Positions 25,095 to 34,574 of a stretch of 64,000 nucleotides of DNA are shown here, piece after piece (positions within the stretch are counted from its first letter, which is position 1; every line of letters starts with the position of its first letter). The stretch covers positions 113,405 through 177,404 of the forward strand of contig QHVT01000012.1 of assembly GCA_003223645.1 (NCBI GenBank), given 5' to 3'. The stretch comes from Acidobacteriota bacterium. Its GTDB lineage: Bacteria; Acidobacteriota; Thermoanaerobaculia; Gp7-AA8. The notes under the pieces are model-generated. The model ran no database searches. It was not told the origin of the DNA and was given only the letters and a program-made list of their open reading frames with translations. The position numbers were made by a program, and so were the translations under genes.

Positions 25095-28000
25095 TCACTG
25101 CCCCGGTATGTACGACGCGTCGTTCGTCGACATGTCGATCTCCGACGCGGACGCCGTCACTTTGCCGGTTCCGCTGATCACTTTCACCGTCACGCGGCCG
25201 TTGTAGATCGCGTCGCCGAGGCCGAAGTCGCCGGCGGAGAATTGGCGGTATTCGTTGCCGGCGAGGTCGAACGTGAGCACGGGTGTGACGATCGAGTCGG
25301 GTTGAATGAGACTGACTTCGACTTTCGCGGAGTTGCCGGTCGTTTCGTTGAGCACGATGTAGGTGCGGAAGCGCGTCGAGTGCTCGACCTGCAGGATCTG
25401 CAGCGCGCGCTGGCCGGCGCCGATCGAGTCGGCGACGGTCACGCCGGGCACGAACTGTCCGTACGTTCCGTTCGTGGTCCTGTTGTACGTGCGCGCGCTG
25501 ACGTCGAGCGGCGCGTTCGTCGGTGTCGTGATGACGATCGATCCGCCGGAGCCGTTCGGCAGATCGAAGAGGTTCTGCACGATGTCGTTGAGCACTTCGA
25601 TCTCGCCGCCGTCGATCGTGACCTGCTTGCTCACGTTCGAGCCGGGATTCGCTTCCGCGTAGAACGTAATCGTCGCCGGAACGGAGGCCGTGCCGGAGTT
25701 GAAGACGCGCACGTCGCTGACCCAGTAGGCGAAGCCGAGGTCCTTGTGCGCGACGCCGGGAACGACGTAGCGATTCGTGTTCACGGCGCCCTTCTCGGTC
25801 GCCGACACCGCGTACGGATCATTCGTGAGGTTGTCGACCTCGGAGACGTACGCCGTCACTTTGCCGCTGCCGTTCACCTCGATCTCCACGCGTCCGTCCT
25901 GCAGATCGGTGATTCCGTTCGACGCGAGGAGAAGGCCGATCTGTTTGTGCTCGCTGGCCCTGAGCGAGATCGGGATCGTGCCTTTGAGAATGCTGCGCGT
26001 GTCGAAGACGCGCATCGTGAGATCGACAGGCTGTCCCGATGCTTCGACGAAGCCGAAGTTCGCGCGGAGCGCCTCCGACTGCGCGACCTGTTGCAGCGAG
26101 AGGATCTTTCCCGAGCCGAGGAACTTCGCGTACGGAGTGGCGGGGACGAATTGTCCGAACGTGCCGGTCGGCGTGAAGTTGTAGGTGCGGCTCGAGCCGA
26201 GCGTCATCAGTTGCTGCGCGGTCGATGTGATCGTGGAGAAGAGGCCGCTCGAGCTCGTCGTCGCGGTGGTGAGCGGACGCACTTCGAGCATGCCGAGGGC
26301 GCCGGCGGTATCGCCGAGTCCGAAGAGAGTCGAGAGGATGTCGTCGAGTGCGAGCGTCTGATTCGGCGCGATCTCGACCGTCGTCGTGCTGCCGGTCGTC
26401 GTGCCATCGGTGCCGGACGGCGTGTAGTTGATCTGATATTTCATCGGCGTCGCGCTGAGATTCGCAACGCGCACGTCGGACTCGAAAAACGAGCCGTTCT
26501 GTCCCGGCGCGTGTCCGACCGCGGCGAAGATCAACGAGTCGGGCGACGGTCCGCTCTTGCCGCTCGGCGTTACCGGCGTGACGAGGCTGACGTTGATCGG
26601 AATCGTGATGGTGGTCGTCGCATTCGACTGCAGCTTGCTGCCGTTCACGTCGCCGACCGCAACGCGGACCGATGCGGTGTTGCCGCCGATGCGCAGCGCG
26701 TTGCGATCGCTCGTGAGCGTGACGGTGGCTCCGGTCGTCGGCAGCGGACCGGACGACGGAGTCGCGTGGATCCACGGCTTGTCGAACGTGATCGAGAACG
26801 TTGCCGGCTGCGCGGCGCCGGGGATGAAGAGCGTCTGCGTGACGTTTTCGCTGCCGCCGATCTCGACGCTGGCGTTGTTCGTGTTCGGCGCGGCGATCGT
26901 GATCGTGACGAAGTCGGAGTACGGCCCGCTGGCGTCGTTGCAGTCGGAGAGGCCGCGCACGCGATAGAAGTACTGCGCGAAGCCGGTGGCGACGGTTTGC
27001 TTGTCGGCGAGCTCGTTGTCGGCGATGAGGAACGATGTCGCGTTCGCGAAGTCGCTCGCCGTCGAGCGCTGCAGCTCGTACGTCTTCACGTGCGCGAGCG
27101 ACGTCCAGCGCACGATGTACGACGTGTTGGAGAGCGCGCGCGCGACGACGTGCGCCTTCGGCTTGCCCGGCGTGCCGCACGACGGTGCTTCGATGACGGT
27201 GAGCTCGCCGGCTGCCGACTGCAGCGATCCGCAGTTCGTGACGTCCGCGACGACGTACCAGTTGTACGCGCCGGGATCGAGTTGCACGCGCGTGCGCGTC
27301 GACTGCGTCGTCGCGACCGCGGCCGGCTCGTCGCCGTCCTTCCACGCGAAGACGTGATAGTTCGTCGCATTCGGCACCGCGGTCCACGCGAACGGAACGC
27401 CGAGGTCGGATTGTTCTTCGAGTCCGTTCGGGCTCAGGCCGATGGGCGGCGGAAGCGCGCACGCCTGCGGCAGATCGACGCTGAACGTGAACGGCTGCGA
27501 GACCGTGGCGCTGCATCCTTGATAGAGCGCGAGCACGGACCAGCGAATTTTTCCGGCAGGCACGCGGCGCAGGAGATGTGTGTCGGTCGTCTGGCCGATC
27601 GGCGTCGGCGAGCCGTCGTTCACCTGCACGACGAGCACGTACGTCGCGCCCGGCTGCTGCAATGCATTCCAGCGGAAGTCGACGTCGGCGGCGACGTGCT
27701 CCGCGCCGTTCGCCGGCGAGACGAGCGTGACCGGCGTCGTGTTGCAGTTCTGCGCGCGCGCGATCGTGATGGTCACGCGATCGGAGAACGTCGACGGGCA
27801 TTGATCGATCGAGCGCTCGACGAACACTTGATACGTTCCCGGCGGGAGTCCGAGCGTCGGCTCGAACTCGGGCTCGGTCGAACTGCCGAGGAACACGACT
27901 TCGGCTTCCGCGTTCGTACGATCGATGACGGCAAAGAAGCGATACCGGGCCTGCCGTCCCGTCGTCGCAACCTCGGTCACGCGAAAGCGCAGTTTCGTGA

Positions 28001-29864
28001 CTGTCGAGCCGTTGACCGGTTCCGCGAGTACGGGCTTGTCAGTGGGACAGCGCGGAACAGTCTCTTCGACGGTGAACGTCCCGATCGCCGATTTCACGGA
28101 CGGGCAGTTCGCGTAGAGCGCCTCGACGTACCAGCTGTAGTTGCCGGGACCGAGCGAGACTTCGACCTGCGTGGCGTCGCGCGTGTCGCCGACGTTCTCG
28201 AATGGCTGTCCGTCGAGCGCGACGAAGACGCGATAGAGAATCACGCGCGACTGCGCGATCCAGGGAAGGACGACGGATTTTCTTCCGGTCGTCGAGTCGG
28301 TCTTCGGAGTGGGCGTGCCGAGTTGCGGCGCGGCGTTGTTGGCGCAGTCGTTCGCGGTCGGAACGGTGAACGTGCTTTCCGCGGAGAGGATCGCCGGGCA
28401 GTCGTCGCGCAGCGCTTCGACGCGGAACTTCACGGTGCCGGCTGGGACATTGACCGTCACGCTGGTGGTCGTCACTTTCGCGAGCAGTGCCGTCGCGGAG
28501 TTGTTCTGCGACGCCCAGATGCGATACGCGGTCGCGTTTTGAATCGCGCTCCACGAGATCGTGACCGGCGACTGCACGGTCGCGCCGTTTGCGGGCGACG
28601 TGATCGTCATGGTCTCGTTGAGACACTCGCGTTTGTTGATCGTGATCGTTCTGCGCGCGGACGTGACGTCGGGGCAGTTCGTATTTTTCTCGACGACGTA
28701 CCACTGATACGTGCCGGGTGCGAGCGTCGAGACGGTGAGCGAGCTGGTCGTGCTCGTGCCGAGCTGCGACGTGCCGTTCGGACCGGAGACGAAGATGAGG
28801 AACGTTTTTCCGCTGGCGGTGGGCGAGCCCCACGTGAAGGTCACGGGCAGCGTTTGCGACGAGCCGTCAGGCGGTGAGAGGAGCGTGGGCGGCGTGTTCG
28901 TGCACGACGAGCTGATGACGGTGAAACTGCGCGACGCGGAATCGATCGGCGAACAACTGCCGCCGAAGTTCGCGCGCACGCGCCACATCCAGCTGCCGAT
29001 CGGGAAGGTCGTCGCGTAAATGCGCCCCGTCAGATTGTCGACAAACGGCGTCCAGGTCTGTCCGCCGTCGGACGATCGATAGAGTCCGTAATTGCTCGCG
29101 CCGTCGACCGAGCCCCAGGAAAAAGTGATGGAGTCCTTGTCGCTGAACGTCGCACCGGCGACGGGAGTCGCGAGCGTCGCGGGCGTGTTCGGACAGCTCG
29201 TCGTGAACGAGAAGATGCTCGACACGAAACCGTTGCAGCCGCTCTTGGCCGCCTTCACAGCCCAGCTGACTTGATGTCCCGGACTCGTGGTGATGGTGCG
29301 CGACGTCGCGGTCGTGGTGGCGACGAGCGAGATCGGCGCGCCGTCGATCGATACATAGACTTCGTAGAAGCCGGCGTTCGGCACCGCGTTCCAGGTGAGG
29401 GTTGTGGCGCCGGGAGCGACGCTGCTGTTGTTCGGCGGAGAGGTGAGGGTGGGCGCGCTGCTCGGGCAGGCGATCATCGTGAACGTCATGCAGGACGAGG
29501 GCTTCACCGGACAGCCCACCACACCCTTTGCGACGACTTTCCATTCGTACGATGCCCCGTCCACGATCTCATTCGAGGGAGGGCTCCACTGGTTCGTCCC
29601 GAAAGGCTCGGTGCCGTGAAGATTCGCGCAGCCGTTGCCCTGCGGACCGAAGTAGATGTCGTAGTTGACGGTACCGTTGCTGGCCGGAGCGGTAGCAGCA
29701 TTCCACTTCAACGTCACGCTGTTGCTGGCTTCGCGCGGAACATTCGCTGCGCCGTTGGCCGGATAGAACGGAGTGGGGCCTGCACTGGGACACGATTGCG
29801 CGTAAGCGCTGCCACTCAATGCCGCAATGGCAAACACGAACACTCCCGGAAGGAGCCGTTTCAT
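25095..29864 (-). CDS. Giant secreted fibronectin-III-like repeat protein
   Basis: A 1589-aa exported protein. After a signal peptide (MKRLLPGVFVFAIAALSGSAYAQ) come roughly ten Fn3-like units of about 95 aa, each opening with a Cys and P-x-L-x-SP-x-x-G, then FxW, a Y in AxxY and a closing YxWxVxAxxxxC. They are followed by a BACON-like domain (TFDKPWIHATPSSGPLPTTG) and two homologous ~220-aa C-terminal domains that share FGQFVP, FLGSGKILSLQQV/ALQILQVEHS and a final VTAYVSEVDN/VTASASEIDM. ATG 29864 is preceded by GGAG at about 7 nt; the longer reading is Arg-rich. Likely a cell-surface adhesin or glycan-binding protein. Confidence 0.85.
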   Translation of the reverse strand: MKRLLPGVFVFAIAALSGSAYAQSCPSAGPTPFYPANGAANVPREASNSVTLKWNAATAPASNGTVNYDIYFGPQGNGCANLHGTEPFGTNQWSPPSNEIVDGASYEWKVVAKGVVGCPVKPSSCMTFTMIACPSSAPTLTSPPNNSSVAPGATTLTWNAVPNAGFYEVYVSIDGAPISLVATTTATSRTITTSPGHQVSWAVKAAKSGCNGFVSSIFSFTTSCPNTPATLATPVAGATFSDKDSITFSWGSVDGASNYGLYRSSDGGQTWTPFVDNLTGRIYATTFPIGSWMWRVRANFGGSCSPIDSASRSFTVISSSCTNTPPTLLSPPDGSSQTLPVTFTWGSPTASGKTFLIFVSGPNGTSQLGTSTTSSLTVSTLAPGTYQWYVVEKNTNCPDVTSARRTITINKRECLNETMTITSPANGATVQSPVTISWSAIQNATAYRIWASQNNSATALLAKVTTTSVTVNVPAGTVKFRVEALRDDCPAILSAESTFTVPTANDCANNAAPQLGTPTPKTDSTTGRKSVVLPWIAQSRVILYRVFVALDGQPFENVGDTRDATQVEVSLGPGNYSWYVEALYANCPSVKSAIGTFTVEETVPRCPTDKPVLAEPVNGSTVTKLRFRVTEVATTGRQARYRFFAVIDRTNAEAEVVFLGSSTEPEFEPTLGLPPGTYQVFVERSIDQCPSTFSDRVTITIARAQNCNTTPVTLVSPANGAEHVAADVDFRWNALQQPGATYVLVVQVNDGSPTPIGQTTDTHLLRRVPAGKIRWSVLALYQGCSATVSQPFTFSVDLPQACALPPPIGLSPNGLEEQSDLGVPFAWTAVPNATNYHVFAWKDGDEPAAVATTQSTRTRVQLDPGAYNWYVVADVTNCGSLQSAAGELTVIEAPSCGTPGKPKAHVVARALSNTSYIVRWTSLAHVKTYELQRSTASDFANATSFLIADNELADKQTVATGFAQYFYRVRGLSDCNDASGPYSDFVTITIAAPNTNNASVEIGGSENVTQTLFIPGAAQPATFSITFDKPWIHATPSSGPLPTTGATVTLTSDRNALRIGGNTASVRVAVGDVNGSKLQSNATTTITIPINVSLVTPVTPSGKSGPSPDSLIFAAVGHAPGQNGSFFESDVRVANLSATPMKYQINYTPSGTDGTTTGSTTTVEIAPNQTLALDDILSTLFGLGDTAGALGMLEVRPLTTATTSSSGLFSTITSTAQQLMTLGSSRTYNFTPTGTFGQFVPATPYAKFLGSGKILSLQQVAQSEALRANFGFVEASGQPVDLTMRVFDTRSILKGTIPISLRASEHKQIGLLLASNGITDLQDGRVEIEVNGSGKVTAYVSEVDNLTNDPYAVSATEKGAVNTNRYVVPGVAHKDLGFAYWVSDVRVFNSGTASVPATITFYAEANPGSNVSKQVTIDGGEIEVLNDIVQNLFDLPNGSGGSIVITTPTNAPLDVSARTYNRTTNGTYGQFVPGVTVADSIGAGQRALQILQVEHSTRFRTYIVLNETTGNSAKVEVSLIQPDSIVTPVLTFDLAGNEYRQFSAGDFGLGDAIYNGRVTVKVISGTGKVTASASEIDMSTNDASYIPGQ

Positions 29865-29978
29865 TTCTTCTCCAATTGAGACTGCAGTTCGAACCCTTAG
29901 ACGCAAATGTAGCGTGCGCGTTGACACCCGCGCGGTGACCCTGCTCACTTATTGGTAGAAATCGTCAGAAGGGCGGGC

Positions 29979-30065
29979 CGGTCCTATCTGTCCTATTGGT
30001 CCTATCTGTCCTATTCGTCCTATAAGACAGATAGGACAAATAGGACAGATAGGACGAATAGGACC
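29979..30065. repeat. TGTCCTAT decamer tandem array forming one large hairpin
   Basis: About four GGTCCTATCTGTCCTATT-type units run to about 30023, then invert into AGACAGATAGGAC units to 30065. The whole is an almost perfect palindrome ending six bases before the thrC stop. It may be a terminator for thrC. Confidence 0.9.
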
Positions 30066-30070
30066 GCGCT

Positions 30071-31207
30071 CTACCGGTACTTGTTTCCGCCCGTGTTGAA
30101 CACCACCACGAGCTCGCCGTCTTTGATGTCGCCGCGCGCTTGCAGCTCGCGCAACGCGAGCCATGCGGCTCCCGTCTCCGGCCCGGCGTCGATTCCTTCG
30201 CGCTTGCGAATCTCCGCGGCTGCGCCTTCGATCTGCGCTTCGTCGACGGCGATCGCGCCGCCGCCCGATTCGCGCAGGGCGGCGAGCATCAATCGGTCGC
30301 CGACCGCGCGCGGCACGCGCAGTCCCCACGCGCTCGTCTCGGGCGACTCCCACTCCGGCGCCGTCTCGAGCTGCTGCGCGAACGCGCGCACGATCGGCGC
30401 ACAGCCGCTCGACTGCACGCTCCACATCCGCGGGCGAAACGAGTCGATCCAGCCGAGGCGCTGCATCTCGTCGAAGGCCTTCCACATGCCGATGAGGCCT
30501 GTGCCGCCGCCGGTGGGATAAAGAATCACGTCGGGCAAGCGATCGAGATCGGCGAGGAGCTCGTAGCCCATGATCTTCTTTCCCTCGACGCGATACGGCT
30601 CTTTCAATGTCGAAAGATCGAAGCCGCCGTGCTCGGCGATCGACTGCTGCACGCGCTTCGCTGCATCCGTGATCACGCCGGCGACGAGCTCGACCTCCGC
30701 GCCGTAGCCTTCGCATTCGTCGATGATCGACTGAGGTGTGTCGCGCGGCATTGCGACGAACACCGGCAGCCCGGCGCGCGCGCCGTATGCGGAAAGCGCG
30801 GCGCCGGCGTTGCCCGCGGTGGGAGCCGCGAGGCGCTTCGCGCCGAGCTTCTTCGCCATCGTCACGGCGGCGGCCATGCCCCGCGACTTGAACGAGCGCG
30901 TCGGATTCTTCGACTCGTCTTTGATGAAGACGTTGGCCTGTTCGCGCGAAGGGAGGAGGGGAGTGAGCCCTTCGCCCAACGTGACGATGTCCTGCTCGTC
31001 ATCGACGGGCAGGACATCGAGATAACGCCACATGTTCGAGTGGTGCGGGCCTCCGGCCCGCCCTTCCAACGCGCGCCGGAGGCGCGCACCACTCGCTGCG
31101 TCCAGATCGTAGTGCACAAGAATCGGAGCACTACAGTTCGGACAGAGATTGAAGAGCGCGTCGATCGGAGAGCGCCAATCGCAGCGGGAACAGGTGAGGG
31201 ACTTCAA
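30071..31207 (-). CDS. thrC: Threonine synthase with in-frame palindrome insert
   Basis: PLP enzyme converting O-phosphohomoserine to threonine. The 378-aa product has an N-terminal zinc-ribbon-like CSRC...CPNC (6-25), the PLP lysine in NPTRSFKSRG, SAGN-like PTAGNAGAALSAYG, and the phosphate-binding PTGGGTG. Residues about 38-57 (ending RAGGPHHS) are encoded by a palindromic repeat (31037-31095) shared with tilS, inserted between the ribbon and the catalytic domain. It follows a lipoprotein gene end by one base spacing on the same strand (31209). Confidence 0.92.
   Translation of the reverse strand: MKSLTCSRCDWRSPIDALFNLCPNCSAPILVHYDLDAASGARLRRALEGRAGGPHHSNMWRYLDVLPVDDEQDIVTLGEGLTPLLPSREQANVFIKDESKNPTRSFKSRGMAAAVTMAKKLGAKRLAAPTAGNAGAALSAYGARAGLPVFVAMPRDTPQSIIDECEGYGAEVELVAGVITDAAKRVQQSIAEHGGFDLSTLKEPYRVEGKKIMGYELLADLDRLPDVILYPTGGGTGLIGMWKAFDEMQRLGWIDSFRPRMWSVQSSGCAPIVRAFAQQLETAPEWESPETSAWGLRVPRAVGDRLMLAALRESGGGAIAVDEAQIEGAAAEIRKREGIDAGPETGAAWLALRELQARGDIKDGELVVVFNTGGNKYR
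31037..31095. repeat. Imperfect palindrome inside thrC (shared with tilS)
   Basis: The left arm GAGTGGTGCGGGCCTCCGG and right arm CCGGAGGCGCGCACCACTC pair with a few mismatches around CCTTCCAAC. The element matches 3939-3996 in tilS in arm sequence and length. Confidence 0.85.
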
Positions 31208-31208
31208 A

Positions 31209-31973
31209 TTACTGCTTCTTCGCCTCGTCGAGCTTCTTCTCCAGCTCCTGCATGCTCTTCTGCGCTTCGCCCGGCTTGTCTTCGTACTTCGACAGCTCGT
31301 GCGCGTAGGCGCTCATCGCGGACTCGTACTTCGAGAGCAGCTGGCGGTTGTAGTCGAGCGCCGGATCGGTGCTCGCCGGCGCCTGAATTTCCTGGCGCGA
31401 CTTGTCGTAGCCGGCGAGGATCTCGCCATACATCTTCTTGGTCTGCTCGTCTTTCGCTTCGTCGTAGGCTTTCTTCGCGTCGCCGTAGGCCTTGTCGACG
31501 TTCGTCTTCATCGCCTCGCTGAACTTCTGCGCCATCGCGCTCGTGCTGACGGCGAGGATCTGGGTTTTGACCCAGAGGTACTCCTGCGTGTTGTAGCCGA
31601 GGTCTTTGGCGGCGCGGATGTCGGCCGTCATGAAGTCGGCGGCCGAGCCGATCGCCTTCATGCCCTGCAGCATTCCGGCGAGCGAGTTCTTCGACTTGTC
31701 GGCGTCGGCGGTGTGCTGCTTCATCTCTTCTTTCGCTACTTGAGCAATCGCTTTCTCGCGATCGCGAACCTTGAGATACATCTGGACCTGCGAGTCCTTG
31801 AGACGTCCGTCCGCCGGCGGCGTGTAGGAGTCGTTGGCGACCTGCTTCATCAGATCGGTCGTGCCGCTTTTGGCGAGATCCTTCGAGATCGACGCCTTGT
31901 CGGCCAGCTCTTTTACTTTGCATCCGGCGAGAGCGAGAACGAGACAAACCACGAGAGAGAGGGAACGACGCAT
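31209..31973 (-). CDS. Lipoprotein, helical, unknown function
   Basis: A 254-aa protein with a type II signal peptide and lipobox LALAGC (Cys18 lipidated). The mature part is Lys/Glu/Ala-rich and almost wholly helical, with coiled-coil-like stretches (KAYGDAKKAYDEAKDEQTKK, and ELEKKLDEAKKQ at the C-terminus). No known domain is recognised. It lies between an MglA-like GTPase and thrC on the same strand; a role in the envelope is all that can be inferred. Confidence 0.8.
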   Translation of the reverse strand: MRRSLSLVVCLVLALAGCKVKELADKASISKDLAKSGTTDLMKQVANDSYTPPADGRLKDSQVQMYLKVRDREKAIAQVAKEEMKQHTADADKSKNSLAGMLQGMKAIGSAADFMTADIRAAKDLGYNTQEYLWVKTQILAVSTSAMAQKFSEAMKTNVDKAYGDAKKAYDEAKDEQTKKMYGEILAGYDKSRQEIQAPASTDPALDYNRQLLSKYESAMSAYAHELSKYEDKPGEAQKSMQELEKKLDEAKKQ

Positions 31974-31991
31974 GGACAGTTTTTCCTCCGG

Positions 31992-33086
31992 CTAATTTTG
32001 TAACTGCGCGCTCACTCGCGCGCGCAAATCATCGAGCTCACGAAGAATTAATTCCAACGCATTTTGCTTGTCGTTCAATTTCTCGTGCAGCGCGGCGACC
32101 TGAGCTTCGAGCTCAACCATGCGATCGGCTAGGCGATCGGATAGGCGATCGGTGGACGGAGCGGTAGGCTCATCCATGACGGCGACCGCAACGGGCTCTT
32201 CCGCGGGAACGAGCTCGTCCTGACCGAGCTCTTCGATTTCTTCGATCGGGATCGCGACGTTGCCGGAGATCGTCGCCGGCCGCTCGCGTCCTTCCGCGAG
32301 CAATTGTTCGAGCGACACTTCTTCCGCGCGATCGTAGTCCGCTTCGACAGGCGCTTCTTCCGCGAACGGAACGGACTCGGCGAACGGATTCGGCGCTTCC
32401 GCGAGCTCAGGCTCCGGCTCGGGCTCCGGCGCTTTCACTTCGACTCTCGCCGGCTGCAGCGGCGCGGACCTGCGCGGTGACGGCGCATCGCCTTTTAGTT
32501 TCAACTTCGTGAAGAGATGTTTGGCCGTGATCTTCGAGACCAGCTTGAAGGTCTCCATCACGCCCTCTCCCTGCAGCGCCGACGCCTCCGTGTACGGAAA
32601 GCCGTCGAACCCGAGCTTCTCCTGCAGCTCCTCCACCGGAACCGCGTTCGGGAGATCGCGCTTGTTGTACTGAATCACGATCGGCGTGTCGTTCGGATCG
32701 ATCTGGTTCTGCTCGAGGTTGTCCATCAGGTTCGCGAAACTGTCGCGATTCGACTCGACCATCGTCGGCTGCGAGTCACACACGAACACGACCGAGTCCG
32801 CGCCCTTGAGCACGAGCTTCCGCGTCTCGTTGTAGAAGACCTGGCCCGGAACCGTGTACAGCTGAATCTTCAGATTGAAGGGACCGACCTTGCCGATGTC
32901 GACGGGCAGGAGATCGAAGAACAGCGTGCGATCCGTCTTCGTCGCCAGCGACAGCATCTTGCCCTTCGACGCCGGATCGAGCTTGTCGAATATGACCATC
33001 AGGTTGGTCGTCTTGCCGCAGAGACCGGGCCCGTAATAGACGATCTTGGCCGTCATCTCGCGCGTGGCGTGATTGAACAGAACCAT
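31992..33086 (-). CDS. MglA-like small GTPase with acidic coiled-coil tail
   Basis: The first ~195 residues are a Ras-like GTPase of the MglA family: P-loop GPGLCGKTTNL (19-29), the switch-region QLYTVPGQVFYNETRK and the guanine-specificity motif QYNKRD. In other bacteria MglA sets cell polarity and gliding or twitching direction. Here a ~170-aa C-terminal extension follows, Pro/Glu-rich then ending in a predicted coiled coil (RMVELEAQVAALHEKLNDKQ), absent from the short MglA proteins. Start ATG 33086 (MVLFNHATRE); the in-frame upstream extension is encoded by a DNA repeat. No MglB (Roadblock) partner is seen in the window. Confidence 0.88.
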   Translation of the reverse strand: MVLFNHATREMTAKIVYYGPGLCGKTTNLMVIFDKLDPASKGKMLSLATKTDRTLFFDLLPVDIGKVGPFNLKIQLYTVPGQVFYNETRKLVLKGADSVVFVCDSQPTMVESNRDSFANLMDNLEQNQIDPNDTPIVIQYNKRDLPNAVPVEELQEKLGFDGFPYTEASALQGEGVMETFKLVSKITAKHLFTKLKLKGDAPSPRRSAPLQPARVEVKAPEPEPEPELAEAPNPFAESVPFAEEAPVEADYDRAEEVSLEQLLAEGRERPATISGNVAIPIEEIEELGQDELVPAEEPVAVAVMDEPTAPSTDRLSDRLADRMVELEAQVAALHEKLNDKQNALELILRELDDLRARVSAQLQN

Positions 33087-33151
33087 GAGGAATCGAGAGT
33101 ATCGCACAGGAGCGCTGCGCCGTTTGCGGGCTGCGCCTGATGGCGATCCGT

Positions 33152-33279
33152 GGATGGCGGATGGCAGATGGCGGATGGCGGATGGCGAAAGCAAACCTCG
33201 CTCATGTGCCATCAGCGCAGCCGCCATCTGCCATCTGCCATCCGCCATCAGCGCATCTGCCATCTGCCATCCGCCATCG
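33152..33279. repeat. GATGGCGGATGGCAG-type inverted repeat, largest copy
   Basis: Five to six GGATGGC units (33152-33187) face CCATCTGCCATCCGCC units (33221-33279). It fills the divergent promoter region between the MglA-like GTPase and the Smr gene. Confidence 0.85.
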
Positions 33280-33292
33280 ATAGAATGCCGCC

Positions 33293-33583
33293 GTGTCCGA
33301 CCAGCCCGTCGCCATTCCGATTACCGACACGCTCGACTTGCATCCGTTTCAACCGTCCGAGGTCAAAGACGTCGCGCGCGAATACCTCAGCGAGGCGCAT
33401 GCGCGCGGGTTGCGGCAGGTGCGGCTGATTCACGGCCGCGGCATCGGCGTGCAGCGCGAGCGAATTCGCGCGCTGCTCGAAACGTTGGACTTCGTCGAGG
33501 CGTATCACGATGCCGACGGGTCGGGCGGCGGGTGGGGATCGACGGTAGTGCTGTTGGCGTCGAATTCGCTGAATCAGGAGTGA
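33293..33583 (+). CDS. Small Smr-domain protein
   Basis: A 96-aa stand-alone Smr domain: LDLHPFQPSEVKDVAREYL and VRLIHGRGIGVQRERIR carry the hallmark LDLH and HGRG motifs. Such domains are structure- or ribosome-associated nucleases or nucleic-acid binders (MutS2 C-terminus, SmrB). Start is GTG 33293, the first in-frame start after the repeat; no strong ribosome-binding site is visible. nadA begins one base after its stop, so they are likely co-transcribed. Confidence 0.88.
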   Translation: MSDQPVAIPITDTLDLHPFQPSEVKDVAREYLSEAHARGLRQVRLIHGRGIGVQRERIRALLETLDFVEAYHDADGSGGGWGSTVVLLASNSLNQE

Positions 33584-33584
33584 C

Positions 33585-34574
33585 ATGTCCACGCTTTTCG
33601 AAGAACTGAGCCGCGTCGCAACGTACGACTACACGGAAGAAGAAGTGCGTGAGTTCGAGGCGCTGCACGAAGAGATCCGCGCGCTGAAAAAAGAGCGCAA
33701 CGCTCTGATCGTGGCGCACAACTATTACCGCCCGGAGATTCTCAAAGTCGCGGACTTCGTCGGCGACTCGCTCGAGCTCGCGCTGATGGCGTCGAAAGTC
33801 AAAGACGCCGACGTCATCGAATTCTGCGGCGTCAACTTCATGGCCGAGACGGCGAAGATCGTCAATCCGACCAAAACCGTGCTCCTGCCGAATCTGATGG
33901 CCGGCTGTCAGCTCGCCGACTCCGCACCCGCCGAAGATCTGGCCGCGAAAATCGAAGAGCTCAAACCGCAATATCCCGACCTCGCCGTCGTCAGCTACGT
34001 CAACACGACTGCGGCGGTGAAGGCACTCTCCGACATCATCGTGACGTCGGCGAACGCCGCGAAAGTCGTGCGCACGCTGCCGAGCAACAACATCCTCTTC
34101 GTCCCCGACAAAAACCTCGCGCATCACGTCGCGGAGCAAGTGCCCGACAAAAACATCATCCCGTGGGACGGCTTCTGCTACGTCCACCAGCAAATCACGC
34201 CGGAGGAGATCGCGCGCATCCGCAAAGCCGACCCCGAGCTCGAGATCCTCGTCCACCCCGAATGCCGCCCCGACGTCGCGAAGCTCGCCGACGCCGTCCT
34301 CTCCACCTCGGGTATGGTCCGCTGGGCAAAAGAGCGCCCCGCCTCCCGATTCCTCATCGTCACCGAATGCGGCCTGTCCGATCGATTGGCGATGGAAGTG
34401 CCCGATAAGACCTTCCTCAAAGGCTGCAAACTCTGCGCGTTCATGAAAGTGACGACCCTCGAAGACGTCCGCGACTCGCTGCTGTACATGCGCTACGAGA
34501 TGGACGTGCCGGAAGACGTTCGCGTGCCGGCGGAGCGGGCGCTGCGGAGAATGTTCGAGGCGACGGGCACGTAA
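33585..34574 (+). CDS. nadA: Quinolinate synthase
   Basis: Condenses iminoaspartate with dihydroxyacetone phosphate to quinolinate in de novo NAD synthesis, using a 4Fe-4S cluster. The 329-aa product has the NadA landmarks AHNYYRPE, FCGVNFMAETAK (cluster Cys81), GFCYVH and GCKLCAFM carrying the other cluster cysteines, and VHPECRPDV. No nadB or nadC is in the window. Followed directly by a zeta-toxin-like gene whose ATG is the next codon after the nadA stop. Confidence 0.96.
   Translation: MSTLFEELSRVATYDYTEEEVREFEALHEEIRALKKERNALIVAHNYYRPEILKVADFVGDSLELALMASKVKDADVIEFCGVNFMAETAKIVNPTKTVLLPNLMAGCQLADSAPAEDLAAKIEELKPQYPDLAVVSYVNTTAAVKALSDIIVTSANAAKVVRTLPSNNILFVPDKNLAHHVAEQVPDKNIIPWDGFCYVHQQITPEEIARIRKADPELEILVHPECRPDVAKLADAVLSTSGMVRWAKERPASRFLIVTECGLSDRLAMEVPDKTFLKGCKLCAFMKVTTLEDVRDSLLYMRYEMDVPEDVRVPAERALRRMFEATGT

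Noticed and set aside
25242..28877. A 1211-codon open frame on the plus strand opposite the Fn3 protein
   Set aside because: The composition is Arg/Asp/Val-rich with no domain, no signal peptide and no ribosome-binding site; it is the antisense of a codon-biased GC-rich gene.
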